DNA of 19,807 nt from Flemingiibacterium sp045636145 (GTDB lineage: Bacteria > Bacillota > Clostridia > Oscillospirales > CAG-272). Below the pieces are notes generated by a model. The model had not been told where the DNA came from, made no database searches, and saw only the letters and a program-made list of their open reading frames with translations. The translations under genes and the position numbers were made by a program. Where the stretch lies: contig JAZTWV010000043.1 in NCBI GenBank assembly GCA_045636145.1, positions 1 to 19,807 of the forward strand, in the 5' to 3' direction. This document shows positions 7,743 through 15,223 of the stretch, piece after piece; position 1 is the first letter of the stretch, and every line of letters starts with the position of its first letter.

Positions 7743-8018
7743 TTACTGCTGCTTCATTTCAGCATAACATTCGCTGCAGTATACAGGTCTGTCATTGCTG
7801 GGCTGGAAGGGAACCTTAGCTTCCTTTCCGCATCTTGCACAGGTAGTGGTGAAAAGCTCTCTCTGAGGCTTTCCGGCGTTCTTTCTTGCGTCGCGGCAAG
7901 CCTTGCATCTCTGAGGCTTATTCTGGAAGCCCTTCTCTGCATAGAACTCCTGCTCGCCTGCTGTGAAGATAAATTCCTCGCCGCAATCCTTACAGATCAA
8001 TTTTTCATCCTGATACAT
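7743..8018 (-). CDS. Small zinc-ribbon protein (zf-trcl-like)
   Basis: A 91-residue protein with four CxxC pairs: C9/C12, C38/C41, C60/C63 and C81/C84. The first half (LICKDCGEEFIFTAGEQ then QRCKACR) matches the probable zinc-ribbon family zf-trcl. The second half (CARCGKEAKVPFQP then YCSECY) is a second ribbon of the type often attached to it, so two zinc sites are expected. The start at 8018 is chosen because GAGGT (8031-8027) lies 8 bases before it; the reading frame stays open upstream to 8087 but without a ribosome binding site and running into a structured leader. It is monocistronic, with its own promoter and terminator. Nucleic-acid or protein binding is plausible; the function is unknown. 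Confidence 0.88.
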   Translation of the reverse strand: MYQDEKLICKDCGEEFIFTAGEQEFYAEKGFQNKPQRCKACRDARKNAGKPQRELFTTTCARCGKEAKVPFQPSNDRPVYCSECYAEMKQQ

Positions 8019-8053
8019 TTGAAAATACCTCGCTTGTGTAGAAAAATAATATT

Positions 8054-8127
8054 TGCCCTCGACGGATTTCAACCGACACCTTTGCAAGTAAAATTACAAC
8101 CAACGCTCTCTTTAAGCTATACGGGCA
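8054..8127 (-). pseudogene. Degenerate tRNA-like sequence in the zinc-ribbon gene leader
   Basis: Read on the minus strand this 74-base segment starts TGCCCGT and ends GAGGGCA, so TGCCC pairs with GGGCA as an acceptor end. TAGCTTAAAGAGAGC (8119-8105) resembles a D arm with a shortened loop. GTCGGTTGAAATCCGTC (8077-8061) resembles a T arm, with the B-box pattern GGTTGAAATCC differing from GGTTCRANNCC at one base. The middle could place TTGTAAT as an anticodon loop (GTA), but its stem is poor. There is no CCA, there is one extra base before the D arm, and several stem mismatches occur. A functional tRNA is unlikely. A tRNA relic or tRNA mimic in the 5' leader is possible, as is chance resemblance. 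Confidence 0.4.
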
Positions 8128-8180
8128 TATGTTACATAACTGTTACAAGTAAACCAGTTAGATATAAATACACTATAAAT

Positions 8181-8208
8181 ATTATATCACTTATTTGGAT
8201 AATGTCAA
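8181..8208 (-). promoter_or_regulatory. Promoter upstream of tRNA-like leader and zinc-ribbon gene
   Basis: On the minus strand TTGACA (8208-8203), 16-bp spacer, TATAAT (8186-8181) with TGA before the -10. The predicted start near 8174 gives a leader of about 155 bases to the ATG at 8018. The 47-base distance to the tRNA-like segment is usual for a tRNA promoter. The remaining gap 8209-8371 is A/T-rich, with only a weak GTGCAA/TTGCGC hairpin near 8320-8335 and no gene that I can see. Confidence 0.8.
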
Positions 8209-8371
8209 TAGTTTTTTAAAACTTTTTTATTCCATTCAATGCATTTTGTTTATTGTGTACAGTTTACAAGTGTGATTTTTGACGTTATAAACATGAATTT
8301 TGTAATAATATGCCGTTACCGCGCAATTTTTGCACTACTTTATACTGTAAATTTCGTTATGTCTGCACAAT

Positions 8372-8962
8372 TTAATCTATAAGATAGTTTATATCCCCCG
8401 TAAGCAGTGTTATAACTCCGCGGTAGATTATTTCAGGTCGTTCATTGAAGTTATACATCATTCGGTCAAGCTGATGCTTATCGCCCAGCACAAGATCCAC
8501 CGAAAGCAGAGTTTCCTTATTCTCTATGACCTCGCAGTGCAGATCATATCTTCCGTCATCCCTCGGAGTGCCGGCACACTTGATTTCAGAGCCGCGTGCT
8601 TTAAATGAGAGCAGACGCATTGCGCTCTTAAGGCTTTTGTCTTTTATTACGTTAAGCAAACTGCTGTGAAGCTGTTCAACCACGCGGATACCGTCCTCGG
8701 TTATTCGGTACATCTCCGCCGTTTTTTCGCTTCTGATACCGTCAATGCTCTGAGATGAGTCGCTTTGCGATTCCTTTAGCATCTCCACCGTTCCCGAATC
8801 AAGAAGCTCCGCAAAGCACTCGGCAAAATCAAAATAGTTCACGAACTCATCCTGAACCACAATATCGCTGATGGTATTGAAGTCCAGCGGATATCCAATA
8901 TTTTTCAGCAAATACAGAATAAATATCTTAATATCGTTTTTCTCTTTAAGCGGTGCCTGCAT
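8372..8962 (-). CDS. DUF4364 family protein
   Basis: A 196-residue protein whose N-terminal region (IKIFILYLLKNIGYPLDF, residues 11-28, onward to about 80) fits the winged-helix-like start of DUF4364, a Firmicutes family of unknown function. The middle holds an EDGIRVVEQL segment typical of small winged-helix regulators, and the C-terminal half is beta-rich. An in-frame ATG at 9019 exists, but it has no ribosome binding site and lies inside a hairpin. ATG at 8962 is preceded by GGAGGT (8972-8967), so the shorter start is chosen. No clear promoter was found in the 90 bases upstream; expression may come by readthrough from the lipoprotein gene. A DNA-binding role is inference. Confidence 0.85.
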   Translation of the reverse strand: MQAPLKEKNDIKIFILYLLKNIGYPLDFNTISDIVVQDEFVNYFDFAECFAELLDSGTVEMLKESQSDSSQSIDGIRSEKTAEMYRITEDGIRVVEQLHSSLLNVIKDKSLKSAMRLLSFKARGSEIKCAGTPRDDGRYDLHCEVIENKETLLSVDLVLGDKHQLDRMMYNFNERPEIIYRGVITLLTGDINYLID

Positions 8963-8996
8963 TGTAACCTCCGTAAAGCGTTTTATCATCGGGCGA

Positions 8997-9029
8997 AAAT
9001 GGGCAAACGCCATCGGCATCTGCCCATTT
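8997..9029 (-). terminator. Hairpin after the lipoprotein gene
   Basis: Arms AAATGGGCA (8997-9005) and TGCCCATTT (9021-9029) form a 9-bp stem with a small inner GCC/GGC pairing. On the minus strand the stem runs into TTTTC. It lies 24 bases after the stop of the binding-protein gene and 34 bases before the DUF4364 start, so it could end or attenuate transcription between them. Confidence 0.6.
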
Positions 9030-9052
9030 CTTATATCTCTTTAACTTAGCAA

Positions 9053-10741
9053 TCAATCAGCGGCTGTGGCTTCGTAGTCTCTCCAATTCTTCATTGTAAG
9101 TCTGTTGAAGTTTCTGAAACCGTAGTAGTAATCATCAATCTTTGAAAGAACCTTGCCGTTGTAAACATATGCATCCTTGTTGAATATCAGCGGAATTATA
9201 GGCATATCCTCCATAAGCATTTCCTCAGCGTCATGGAGAATTTCCGAGCGTGCCGCTCTGTCCTTTTCAGCAAAGGCAGCCTCAATAAGCGCATTGTACT
9301 CTTCGTTATCATAGCCCTTGATATAAGGAACAGGATCATAATTGTCATTCTGGATATCAATACCCATACCGGAGAACAGAGGTGCAAATACAGCCAGCGC
9401 ACCAAAGGAATCGGTGCTCATGCACTGATAGTCAAGTGCGATAACATCGTAGTCGCCGGTGGTGTAAGCTTCTCTGTAATCTTCGTAGTCAAGAGCATCA
9501 ATGGAAACCTTGAATCCAAGCTCTTCCCATACACCCTTGCAGTATTCTGCAATAGCAATTTCAAGAGCGTTATCACGGCAAGTAATTGTAAACTTGCCTG
9601 TGTTGCTTCCTACAAGAGACTTAGCGGCGGACATATCGGCATCGGCAGAAATAAGATCACCGCCGTTATCTCTGAAGCTGTCCCCTGCCTTGGTATCGTA
9701 TACAGTTCCGGGGATAAGACCTGTTGCAGGATCTGCGAAGGTTACGATATCAGCAATAGCCTTGCGGTCAAGAGCTGCGGAAAGTCCGCGTCTTACCTCA
9801 GCAGTCTTAAAGAGCTTGTTTTCTGTGTTGAAGATATAGCTGTGAGTAGAAAGAAGATCGGTAACATTTGCCTTCTTCTTATAGTCAGCGCGCTTTGAAA
9901 GTGCGATCTCACCAAGGTAGAATATCTCGCCGTTTTCATATGCGAGAGTATTTTCTTCCTCGTTATCAGCGTAATTTACTATAAGTCTGTAAGGAAGGAT
10001 GTACTTATCAAGAGCCTCTTCGTTATCTACATCGCGATAGTAGTAAACGTTACGCTCAAGCATAAGGCTCTTGCCCTCGGCGAGCCCCTTAACGGCAAAG
10101 GGACCGTTGGAGCACATGGTGGTGGAAGCAGAACCAAAGCTGTCATATCTTGACACAACGTCCTCGCGAAGAGGAACGAGAGCAAGGCTGGCACAGTTTT
10201 CAAGGAACTGATTGTAATCAATCTTTGTTTCGAACTGCACGGAAATAACATCGGTATCAATAGCGGCAATACCGATATCATCTATGGAATTGTCGCCTGC
10301 TTTAACATCGCGAGCGTTCTTTATGTCAAAGAGAAGAGCTGCCGCGGAGTTTGAGAATTCGGGGTCAAGTATGCGCTTCCATGCATAAACAATATCATCT
10401 GCGGATACAAGACGTCCGTCACTCCACTTAGTCTCCTTGATGGTGATTTCCATCTTGTATTCGCCCTTGTCCTCATTCTCGATAATCTCGTAGTTTTTCA
10501 TGAGAGCATTCTTAACTTTACCATTCTCGTCAATACGGGTAAGTCCCTCATAAACAAGACCGAGAAGCTTAACAGCGCTGTCATCGGTGTATGCCAGTGC
10601 CGGGTCAAAATCGCTTATCTCACTGCCGATATAGAGATTTACGGTAGCACCCTTTTCATCTTCCTTGAGCGTAGAACCACAGCCCGCAAGAAGCGAAGCG
10701 CACATTCCGGCGATCAGCAGAGTGGAAATAAATTTCTTCAT
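9053..10741 (-). CDS. Oligopeptide-type ABC transporter substrate-binding lipoprotein
   Basis: A 562-residue protein with a lipoprotein signal: MKKF, a hydrophobic stretch, then LLAGC with C21 as the lipid-anchored residue. The mature part follows the SBP_bac_5 (OppA/DppA) plan: IGSEISDFDPALAYTDDSAV near residue 38, the ETKWSDGRLVSADDIVYAWKR-type signature segment near 110-130, and a C-terminal EILHDAEEMLMEDMPIIPL segment. It would bind peptides or similar ligands outside the membrane. GGAGGA (10758-10753) lies about 11 bases before the ATG. No permease or ATPase gene lies beside it, so it is an orphan binding protein here that may serve a transporter encoded elsewhere. The ligand cannot be told from the sequence. 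Confidence 0.9.
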   Translation of the reverse strand: MKKFISTLLIAGMCASLLAGCGSTLKEDEKGATVNLYIGSEISDFDPALAYTDDSAVKLLGLVYEGLTRIDENGKVKNALMKNYEIIENEDKGEYKMEITIKETKWSDGRLVSADDIVYAWKRILDPEFSNSAAALLFDIKNARDVKAGDNSIDDIGIAAIDTDVISVQFETKIDYNQFLENCASLALVPLREDVVSRYDSFGSASTTMCSNGPFAVKGLAEGKSLMLERNVYYYRDVDNEEALDKYILPYRLIVNYADNEEENTLAYENGEIFYLGEIALSKRADYKKKANVTDLLSTHSYIFNTENKLFKTAEVRRGLSAALDRKAIADIVTFADPATGLIPGTVYDTKAGDSFRDNGGDLISADADMSAAKSLVGSNTGKFTITCRDNALEIAIAEYCKGVWEELGFKVSIDALDYEDYREAYTTGDYDVIALDYQCMSTDSFGALAVFAPLFSGMGIDIQNDNYDPVPYIKGYDNEEYNALIEAAFAEKDRAARSEILHDAEEMLMEDMPIIPLIFNKDAYVYNGKVLSKIDDYYYGFRNFNRLTMKNWRDYEATAAD

Positions 10742-11158
10742 GATTTGTATGATCCTCCTAAAATTACAACCTGCTATACAGGGTTATCTTCAAAATAAAG
10801 CCGCGCCAATACGCCGTTTTTCCTGCATCGACGACAAAGCAATGCTGTCAAATAGGACAAACGGTCACAGTCAAGGCATTATATAGGATATTACTTATAA
10901 TATTATACCATTAAATTTGCTCATAATCAATGACTAATTTGCAAAAAAACAAAAGATTTACACTATTGCACAACCAAGCGCCATTCGTTTTGTGTACTTT
11001 GTATATTTTTTTCACACAACACCCATCATCCTACCAAAATCAGCTCTGTTTTTTGTGCATTTTATTCTATATATATGAAATCCCACACCGGCACATAAAA
11101 TCGTGGTTTTATGTAAATAATTTTCATGAGCAAAATAAACAAACCTTGAGGTGTGCCA
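10742..11158. other. Gene-free divergent region between the lipoprotein gene and gpr
   Basis: This 417-base stretch holds the minus-strand promoter at 10902-10930 and a transcribed leader of about 150 bases. Near the ribosome binding site the leader can form a short hairpin (AACCTG 10768-10773 with CAGGGTT 10779-10785). I do not recognise a riboswitch. The gpr side (10931-11158) is A/T-rich. No sporulation-sigma promoter could be placed with confidence; the best candidate is a weak ATATA, 18 bases, CATAAAA match ending near 11100. Confidence 0.55.
10902..10930 (-). promoter_or_regulatory. Promoter of the substrate-binding lipoprotein gene
   Basis: On the minus strand TTGATT (10930-10925), 17-bp spacer, TATAAT (10907-10902) with TGG before the -10. 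Four of six -35 bases and all six -10 bases match consensus. A second TATAAT at 10883-10878 has no usable -35. Confidence 0.7.
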
Positions 11159-12028
11159 ATGAACAACACGCGCCGTACCGATCTTGCCGCCGAGCTTGAT
11201 CTTACCGACAAAAGCAATATAGATGAACGCACAGAAACCCACAACGGAATCACAGTTACCACTGTGGAGGTTCTGACAGATTCCGCCGCCGAGCGCATCG
11301 GAAAACCTAAGGGCAAATATATCACGCTGGACATCGGTAAAATATGGCTTGCATCCGACAAGGACTTCGAATACGCCGCCTCTCTCATATCGGACAAGCT
11401 TACAATGCTGGCAGACGAGCTATGCGGCAAAAAGCCGGAAAGCGTGCTTGTGGCAGGACTTGGGAACCGGCGTATTACAGCCGATGCACTGGGGGACGAA
11501 ACGGTGGGACTTATTACTGTAACGCGCCACATAAAAAATGTAAACCACAGACTTTTTTCAATGCTTGGAGGATGCGAAATTTCGGCTATAGCACCCGGAG
11601 TGCTTGGTCAGACAGGCGTTGAAGCGGCGGAAATAGTTTACGGCGTCTGCGAGCAGACAAAGCCTGCCTTAGTTATAGCCATAGATGCACTGTGCGCCCG
11701 CTCAACGGAGCGTCTTGCTACTACAGTACAGCTTGGAAGCACGGGAATCACTCCCGGCTCCGGCATTGGTAATCACCGACGCGCCATAAACCGCGAAACT
11801 CTCGGTGTGCCTGTCATAGCCTTCGGAGTCCCGACGGTTGTTGAATCAGCTACGCTGGTATTTGATGCGCTTGAAGAAGCAGGAATAGATAATCCCGATG
11901 AACGCTTACTCGAAGTGCTGAAAAACAGGAGAGGTTTTTTCGTTACCCCCAAGGAAACCGACACCATAGTGCGCGAGCTTTCCCGTCTGACCGCAAAAGC
12001 GCTTACGCTCACCTTCGGAGGACTTTGA
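11159..12028 (+). CDS. gpr: Germination protease GPR (spore endopeptidase)
   Basis: A 289-residue member of peptidase family A25, the protease that degrades small acid-soluble spore proteins at germination. The conserved N-terminal RTDLAAE lies at residues 6-12, close to where the zymogen pro-segment is removed. The two aspartates identified as essential in the Bacillus megaterium enzyme correspond to D109 (ITADALG) and D176 (AIDALCARS), and both are present. TGITPGSGIGNHR and GVPVIAFGVPTVVES are also family motifs. It is shorter than the Bacillus enzyme (about 370) but ends normally with VTPKETD. ATG at 11159 is preferred over GTG at 11153, because the GTG lies within the GAGGTG ribosome binding site. 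It forms an operon with spoIIP, as in bacilli. Confidence 0.96.
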   Translation: MNNTRRTDLAAELDLTDKSNIDERTETHNGITVTTVEVLTDSAAERIGKPKGKYITLDIGKIWLASDKDFEYAASLISDKLTMLADELCGKKPESVLVAGLGNRRITADALGDETVGLITVTRHIKNVNHRLFSMLGGCEISAIAPGVLGQTGVEAAEIVYGVCEQTKPALVIAIDALCARSTERLATTVQLGSTGITPGSGIGNHRRAINRETLGVPVIAFGVPTVVESATLVFDALEEAGIDNPDERLLEVLKNRRGFFVTPKETDTIVRELSRLTAKALTLTFGGL

Positions 12029-12132
12029 AAATCGCTGTCATAATCGACGGCACACCACCATATACTTTTTCTGAAGACAAGCTGTCAAAAAGCGCCAATA
12101 TAAAGGACGGGAAACTCTATGCAGTACTATGA
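12025..12132 (+). CDS. Possible 35-residue ORF between gpr and spoIIP
   Basis: A TTG codon at 12025-12027 overlaps the gpr stop TGA, giving TTGA like a coupled start. GGAGG at 12017-12021 lies only 3 bases upstream. The frame encodes LKIAVIIDGTPPYTFSEDKL and 15 more residues, then stops 14 bases inside spoIIP. It would fill the otherwise empty 90-base gap. The short spacing and rare start codon make this doubtful. I do not recognise the peptide. Confidence 0.2.
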   Translation: MKIAVIIDGTPPYTFSEDKLSKSANIKDGKLYAVL

Positions 12133-13327
12133 TGCACAAAAATCAAAAGAATCGGCAGGACGCGGGCTGTCAGCACTTGCTTCCGCAGTTGGCGGACTGA
12201 TGCTCAGTGCCCTGCTTTGCCACTCACTGACTACAGCACTGTCCGGCTGGTCCCCCACAGAAACGGCACGCCAATGCTTTCATTTTCCAAGCGGCACTGT
12301 TGTGCCAACAAACGAAGATATAGGAGCCTTTTTGCTTTCAGCCGCATTTTTCGGAAGTGATGCCCTTTATTTTGACAGCGGCGAGGAAAATACCGGCACC
12401 GAAGAGCCTTCCCCCGTAATTCCCTCGAAAAATTCCGGAGAAGAAGCTCCGCAAACGCCTATAGGTGAACAAAATTTGCCGGGACACGGTACATCGTACA
12501 TATACGATTACGATCGCACAAAATTGAAGGACGGCGAATTTGCCCTGCTGCCCTACGACCTCAGCGGCTCTCCCGGGTACGGTGAGATCCTGCTCTCCAA
12601 CACTACGTCTTATTCTCCAGATATCGAAGCCGCGCGCTCAAGCGAGTATCCTATACCAATAAATCTTGACGAATATTCAAAGGACCGACCGCTTATTCTG
12701 ATAATTCACACTCACGGCACAGAGTCATACTCACCGGAGGGAGCATTGTCCGCAACTGCGGCAGATATGCAGCGCAGTTCAGACACCACGCGGAATATGA
12801 TAGCAGTAGGCTCACTTATGTCGGAGTTACTAAATGATGCAGGCATTCCTACCCTACACTGCGATATCATGCATGACCTCGAATCCTATACACGTTCATA
12901 CGATCTTGCCGCGGACACTATACAAAAATATCTTACCGAATACCCCTCAATTAAATATGTGTTTGATGTGCACAGAGACGCCATAATACGAACAAACGGC
13001 GATATGCTCCGCCCCATAACCACCATAAACGGGGAGATTGCCGCTCAGATCATGCTTCTTGTGGGCACAAACGAAAAGGGAGCGGACCATCCGGAATGGG
13101 AAACCAATTTCACCGTCGCCGCCAAGCTTCAGGAGAGACTCACACAAAAATATCAAAGATTTGCACGCCCCATAAATATAAGAGGAGCATCATTCAACGA
13201 ACAGTTTACTCCGGGCTCCCTGCTTATTGAAATCGGATCTGCCGCCAACAGTCTGTCCGAGGCAAAAAATGCCGCGAAATATCTTACATATGCTATTATT
13301 GATATGATAAAAGACAGCTCCGAGTGA
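12119..13327 (+). CDS. spoIIP: Stage II sporulation protein P (SpoIIP)
   Basis: A 402-residue protein. A membrane anchor lies at about residues 18-42, a variable Pro/Glu-rich linker to about 125, and the catalytic domain in the second half. The domain shows the SpoIIP signatures LIIHTHGTESYS (195-205), FDVHRDAI (282-289) and FNEQFTPGSLLIEIGSAANS (359-378). SpoIIP cleaves peptidoglycan (amidase and endopeptidase activity) with SpoIID and SpoIIM while the mother cell engulfs the forespore. The ribosome binding site is AAAGGA (12102-12107), 11 bases before ATG. It follows gpr by 90 bases on the same strand; this pairing is known in other endospore formers. Transcription ends at the bidirectional terminator downstream. 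Confidence 0.95.
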   Translation: MQYYDAQKSKESAGRGLSALASAVGGLMLSALLCHSLTTALSGWSPTETARQCFHFPSGTVVPTNEDIGAFLLSAAFFGSDALYFDSGEENTGTEEPSPVIPSKNSGEEAPQTPIGEQNLPGHGTSYIYDYDRTKLKDGEFALLPYDLSGSPGYGEILLSNTTSYSPDIEAARSSEYPIPINLDEYSKDRPLILIIHTHGTESYSPEGALSATAADMQRSSDTTRNMIAVGSLMSELLNDAGIPTLHCDIMHDLESYTRSYDLAADTIQKYLTEYPSIKYVFDVHRDAIIRTNGDMLRPITTINGEIAAQIMLLVGTNEKGADHPEWETNFTVAAKLQERLTQKYQRFARPINIRGASFNEQFTPGSLLIEIGSAANSLSEAKNAAKYLTYAIIDMIKDSSE

Positions 13328-13341
13328 TAGTAGTTGGTCTA

Positions 13342-13394
13342 CATTGCCCTCTCAGTCGCCTACGGCGACAGCTCCTCCAAGGTGGGAGCCTTCC
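13342..13394. repeat. Double-hairpin intergenic repeat
   Basis: CCCTCTCAGTCGCC leads into a 6-bp stem GTCGCC/GGCGAC (13355-13360 with 13364-13369) with a TAC loop. A second stem-loop follows from GCTCC/GGAGC (13371-13375 with 13385-13389). The layout and the CTCTCAGTC start resemble short dispersed intergenic repeats I recall from gut Firmicutes genomes. No second copy lies in this window, so the repeat status is inference. Confidence 0.5.
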
Positions 13395-13396
13395 AT

Positions 13397-13432
13397 AAAA
13401 AAGCTGTTTGCAACAACTGCAAACAGCTTTTT
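13397..13432. terminator. Bidirectional terminator between spoIIP and the HAD gene
   Basis: AAAAAGCTGTTTGCA (13398-13412) and its exact complement (13418-13432) form a 15-bp stem with a 5-base ACAAC loop. The A/T ends give a T-tract on both strands. It ends 1 base before the stop codon of the convergent HAD gene and serves both transcripts. Confidence 0.93.
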
Positions 13433-13433
13433 C

Positions 13434-14234
13434 TCATTCCGTGGCTCTCATCACCGCGCCAAGATCATCATAAACGTAGTCCGGGCGGTCAGCTTCGCAA
13501 GCCTTCAAAACATCCTCGCTCTTTGTTTCGCCCGACAGTACCAACACTGATGTAACACCGTGCTTTCGTCCAAGGGCGATATCGGTGTACAGACGGTCGC
13601 CGAATATGCACATATCCTCGCGCTTAACTCCCGTCACCTCAGATATCATGTCAATGGTGGTGGCATAGGGTTTGCCGAGATATACAGGCTCCACGCCTGT
13701 TGAAGCGGTAACAAGTGCCGCTATAGCTCCGCTGTCCGGAATGAATCCGGTTTCGGTGGGACAGTTGAAGTCCGGGTGTGTACAAAGGTACTCTGCACCG
13801 TGTCTTATGTGGTCACAGGCTATTTCAAGCTTTTTATATGTGAGAGTTGTATCAAAGCTTGTTACCACGATATCCGCCATATCCGCATCGTCACCAACAA
13901 GATTTACACCGGCTTCCTCAAACTGCGCATGAAGCTCCGGCGTACCCACAAGATATACGCTCTTGCCGGCACGGTGACGGAGCAGAAATTCCGCCGTTAC
14001 ATCGCCGGCAGTAAGTATTTCACTCCTATCGGGAGCAAAACCGAGACGTGTCAGCTTATCAAGATAAAATTCAGGAGAGTGCGAAGCATTGTTTGTAAAA
14101 AACATTACACGCTTGCCGCTTTGACGAAGGTGATTTATAAACTCCGCCGCGCATGGAAAAACCTTGCCGCCAAGATAGATAGTCCCGTCCTGATCGAAAA
14201 TGTACAGCTTTTTAGAATTTATGACTTCATTCAT
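13434..14234 (-). CDS. HAD superfamily IIA hydrolase (NagD-like phosphatase)
   Basis: A 266-residue HAD phosphatase. Motif I is FDQDGT with nucleophile D14 and acid D16, motif II is FFTNNAS (T47, N48), the conserved lysine is K188 in LGKPYA, and motif IV is GDRLYTD (212-218). The cap between motifs II and III is of the C2A (NagD) type, with VVTSFDTTLTYKKL. Members dephosphorylate small sugar- or nucleotide-phosphates; the substrate is not predictable. Start and upstream stop share ATGA, so translation is coupled to coaW. AGGAG (14252-14248) lies 13 bases before the ATG. The stop codon is directly beside the shared terminator. Confidence 0.9.
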   Translation of the reverse strand: MNEVINSKKLYIFDQDGTIYLGGKVFPCAAEFINHLRQSGKRVMFFTNNASHSPEFYLDKLTRLGFAPDRSEILTAGDVTAEFLLRHRAGKSVYLVGTPELHAQFEEAGVNLVGDDADMADIVVTSFDTTLTYKKLEIACDHIRHGAEYLCTHPDFNCPTETGFIPDSGAIAALVTASTGVEPVYLGKPYATTIDMISEVTGVKREDMCIFGDRLYTDIALGRKHGVTSVLVLSGETKSEDVLKACEADRPDYVYDDLGAVMRATE

Positions 14235-15061
14235 TTTGTCAGTGCGGCTCCTATTACAGTTCCGAACTGAGCATTTTTAGGTATCATGAAATTAAGGTCA
14301 AACATGGCATTGAGGCTCTTGAAAATACCCTCTGCCTGCGAAAGCGTGGTAAGATTGCCGGTAAGCACGATGTCGCGAAGCCCATAGGTTTTAGCCGCAA
14401 ATCTTGCTACCATGGCAATGGTTTCAAATACCATATTTATTATACCTAGTGCAACATCAGCTTTGCTTGCGATATCGCTCACATTTCCAAAGTTTGATGC
14501 TGTAAGCATATCCGGAGCACCGGGCAGAATGTCTTTTTTCGTTATATGTCTGATGCGCCAGTCTATGTTGTTGAGATCACCGCCCTCGGCAAGCTCCTGT
14601 ATGTGTCCGATATCGCTCATGCCAAGCATTTTACGGGAAAGTCCCACAAGAGTGCCGCCTCCAACACCTGTACCGCCAAGGTATTCCATGGGCTCACCGC
14701 GTTTAGCGTGTATTATCGCCGTACCTGTACCGAGACTCACTACAATAGCCTCATCAAGACCGGACAGATAAAGACCGCCAAGTCCGATGCAGTCAAATTC
14801 AGGGACATTCTGGCAGGTAAGACCGTATATAGGCTTCAAAACCTTTTCTGAGCCTACTCCTGTCACCTTAACAATATCAATATCTGAAAGCTCTATATTA
14901 TTCTGATCGGTAAATTTACCGAATGCTCCGTATAATGCGGTTATGGGGTCTGTGGCACGCACAAACAGCGGTTCAATAAGCTTGTTTGCGCCGTCAGCCT
15001 TATCAAATCCAACAATTTTAGTCGTACTTCCGCCGACATCAATTCCGATTACTACACTCAT
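14231..15061 (-). CDS. coaW: Type II pantothenate kinase (CoaW)
   Basis: A 276-residue ASKHA-fold kinase catalysing ATP-dependent phosphorylation of pantothenate, the first step of coenzyme A synthesis. Visible motifs: GIDVGGSTTK at residues 5-14 (phosphate 1), KVTGVGSEKV, NVPEFDCIGLGG, VSLGTGTAI (about 108-116) and EYLGGTGVGGGTLVGLSRK (126 onward), ending with the IPKNAQFGTVIGAAL type tail. The frame is open upstream to 15103, but GGAGG (15073-15069) lies 7 bases before ATG 15061, which fixes the start. It is the first gene of a two-gene operon with the HAD phosphatase. Type II enzymes occur in Firmicutes and are not feedback-inhibited by CoA in the studied Staphylococcus case. Confidence 0.92.
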   Translation of the reverse strand: MSVVIGIDVGGSTTKIVGFDKADGANKLIEPLFVRATDPITALYGAFGKFTDQNNIELSDIDIVKVTGVGSEKVLKPIYGLTCQNVPEFDCIGLGGLYLSGLDEAIVVSLGTGTAIIHAKRGEPMEYLGGTGVGGGTLVGLSRKMLGMSDIGHIQELAEGGDLNNIDWRIRHITKKDILPGAPDMLTASNFGNVSDIASKADVALGIINMVFETIAMVARFAAKTYGLRDIVLTGNLTTLSQAEGIFKSLNAMFDLNFMIPKNAQFGTVIGAALTK

Positions 15062-15094
15062 GCTATTTCCTCCGTGAGTATCTATGTAATAGTT

Positions 15095-15123
15095 ATTATA
15101 CACTGTTTGACATATTTATTCAA
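15095..15123 (-). promoter_or_regulatory. Promoter of coaW-HAD operon
   Basis: On the minus strand TTGAAT (15123-15118), 17-bp spacer, TATAAT (15100-15095). The predicted start near 15088 gives a short leader to the ATG at 15061. Confidence 0.7.
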
Positions 15124-15146
15124 TCGTCAGTTTCACTAAAATTTAT

Positions 15147-15184
15147 CCGTTTATATGTATATAACGGAGATTTCATCAAATCTC
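15147..15184. promoter_or_regulatory. Two abutting inverted repeats between divergent promoters
   Basis: CCGTT/AACGG (15147-15151 with 15163-15167) with inner ATAT pairing, then GAGATTT/AAATCTC (15167-15173 with 15178-15184, loop CATC). They lie between the coaW promoter and the -35 box at 15195. They could be an operator or simply fold; no regulator is identified. Confidence 0.4.
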
Positions 15185-15194
15185 GATCGCTTTA

Positions 15195-15223
15195 TTGACA
15201 CCGTTTTTCTTCCATGGTACAAT
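15195..15223 (+). promoter_or_regulatory. Promoter of the 74-residue membrane protein gene
   Basis: TTGACA (15195-15200), 17-bp spacer, TACAAT (15218-15223) with TGG as extended -10. The start is predicted near 15230, 36 bases ahead of the ATG at 15266. This rules out the longer in-frame start at 15155. Confidence 0.85.

Noticed and set aside
8054..8127. Intact tRNA-Tyr (GTA anticodon)
   Set aside because: Bacterial tRNA-Tyr has a long variable arm. Here the anticodon stem is mispaired, the D loop lacks GG and the T loop lacks the conserved C.
8963..9019. Longer DUF4364 start at 9019
   Set aside because: No ribosome binding site, and the codon lies inside a hairpin; a GGAGGT immediately precedes the later ATG at 8962.
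11153..11158. GTG at 11153 as the gpr start
   Set aside because: It is part of the GAGGTG ribosome binding site that serves the ATG at 11159.
10931..11158. Sporulation-sigma (F/G) promoter for gpr
   Set aside because: Expected from known regulation, but the best matches have wrong spacing or weak -35 elements, so none is annotated.
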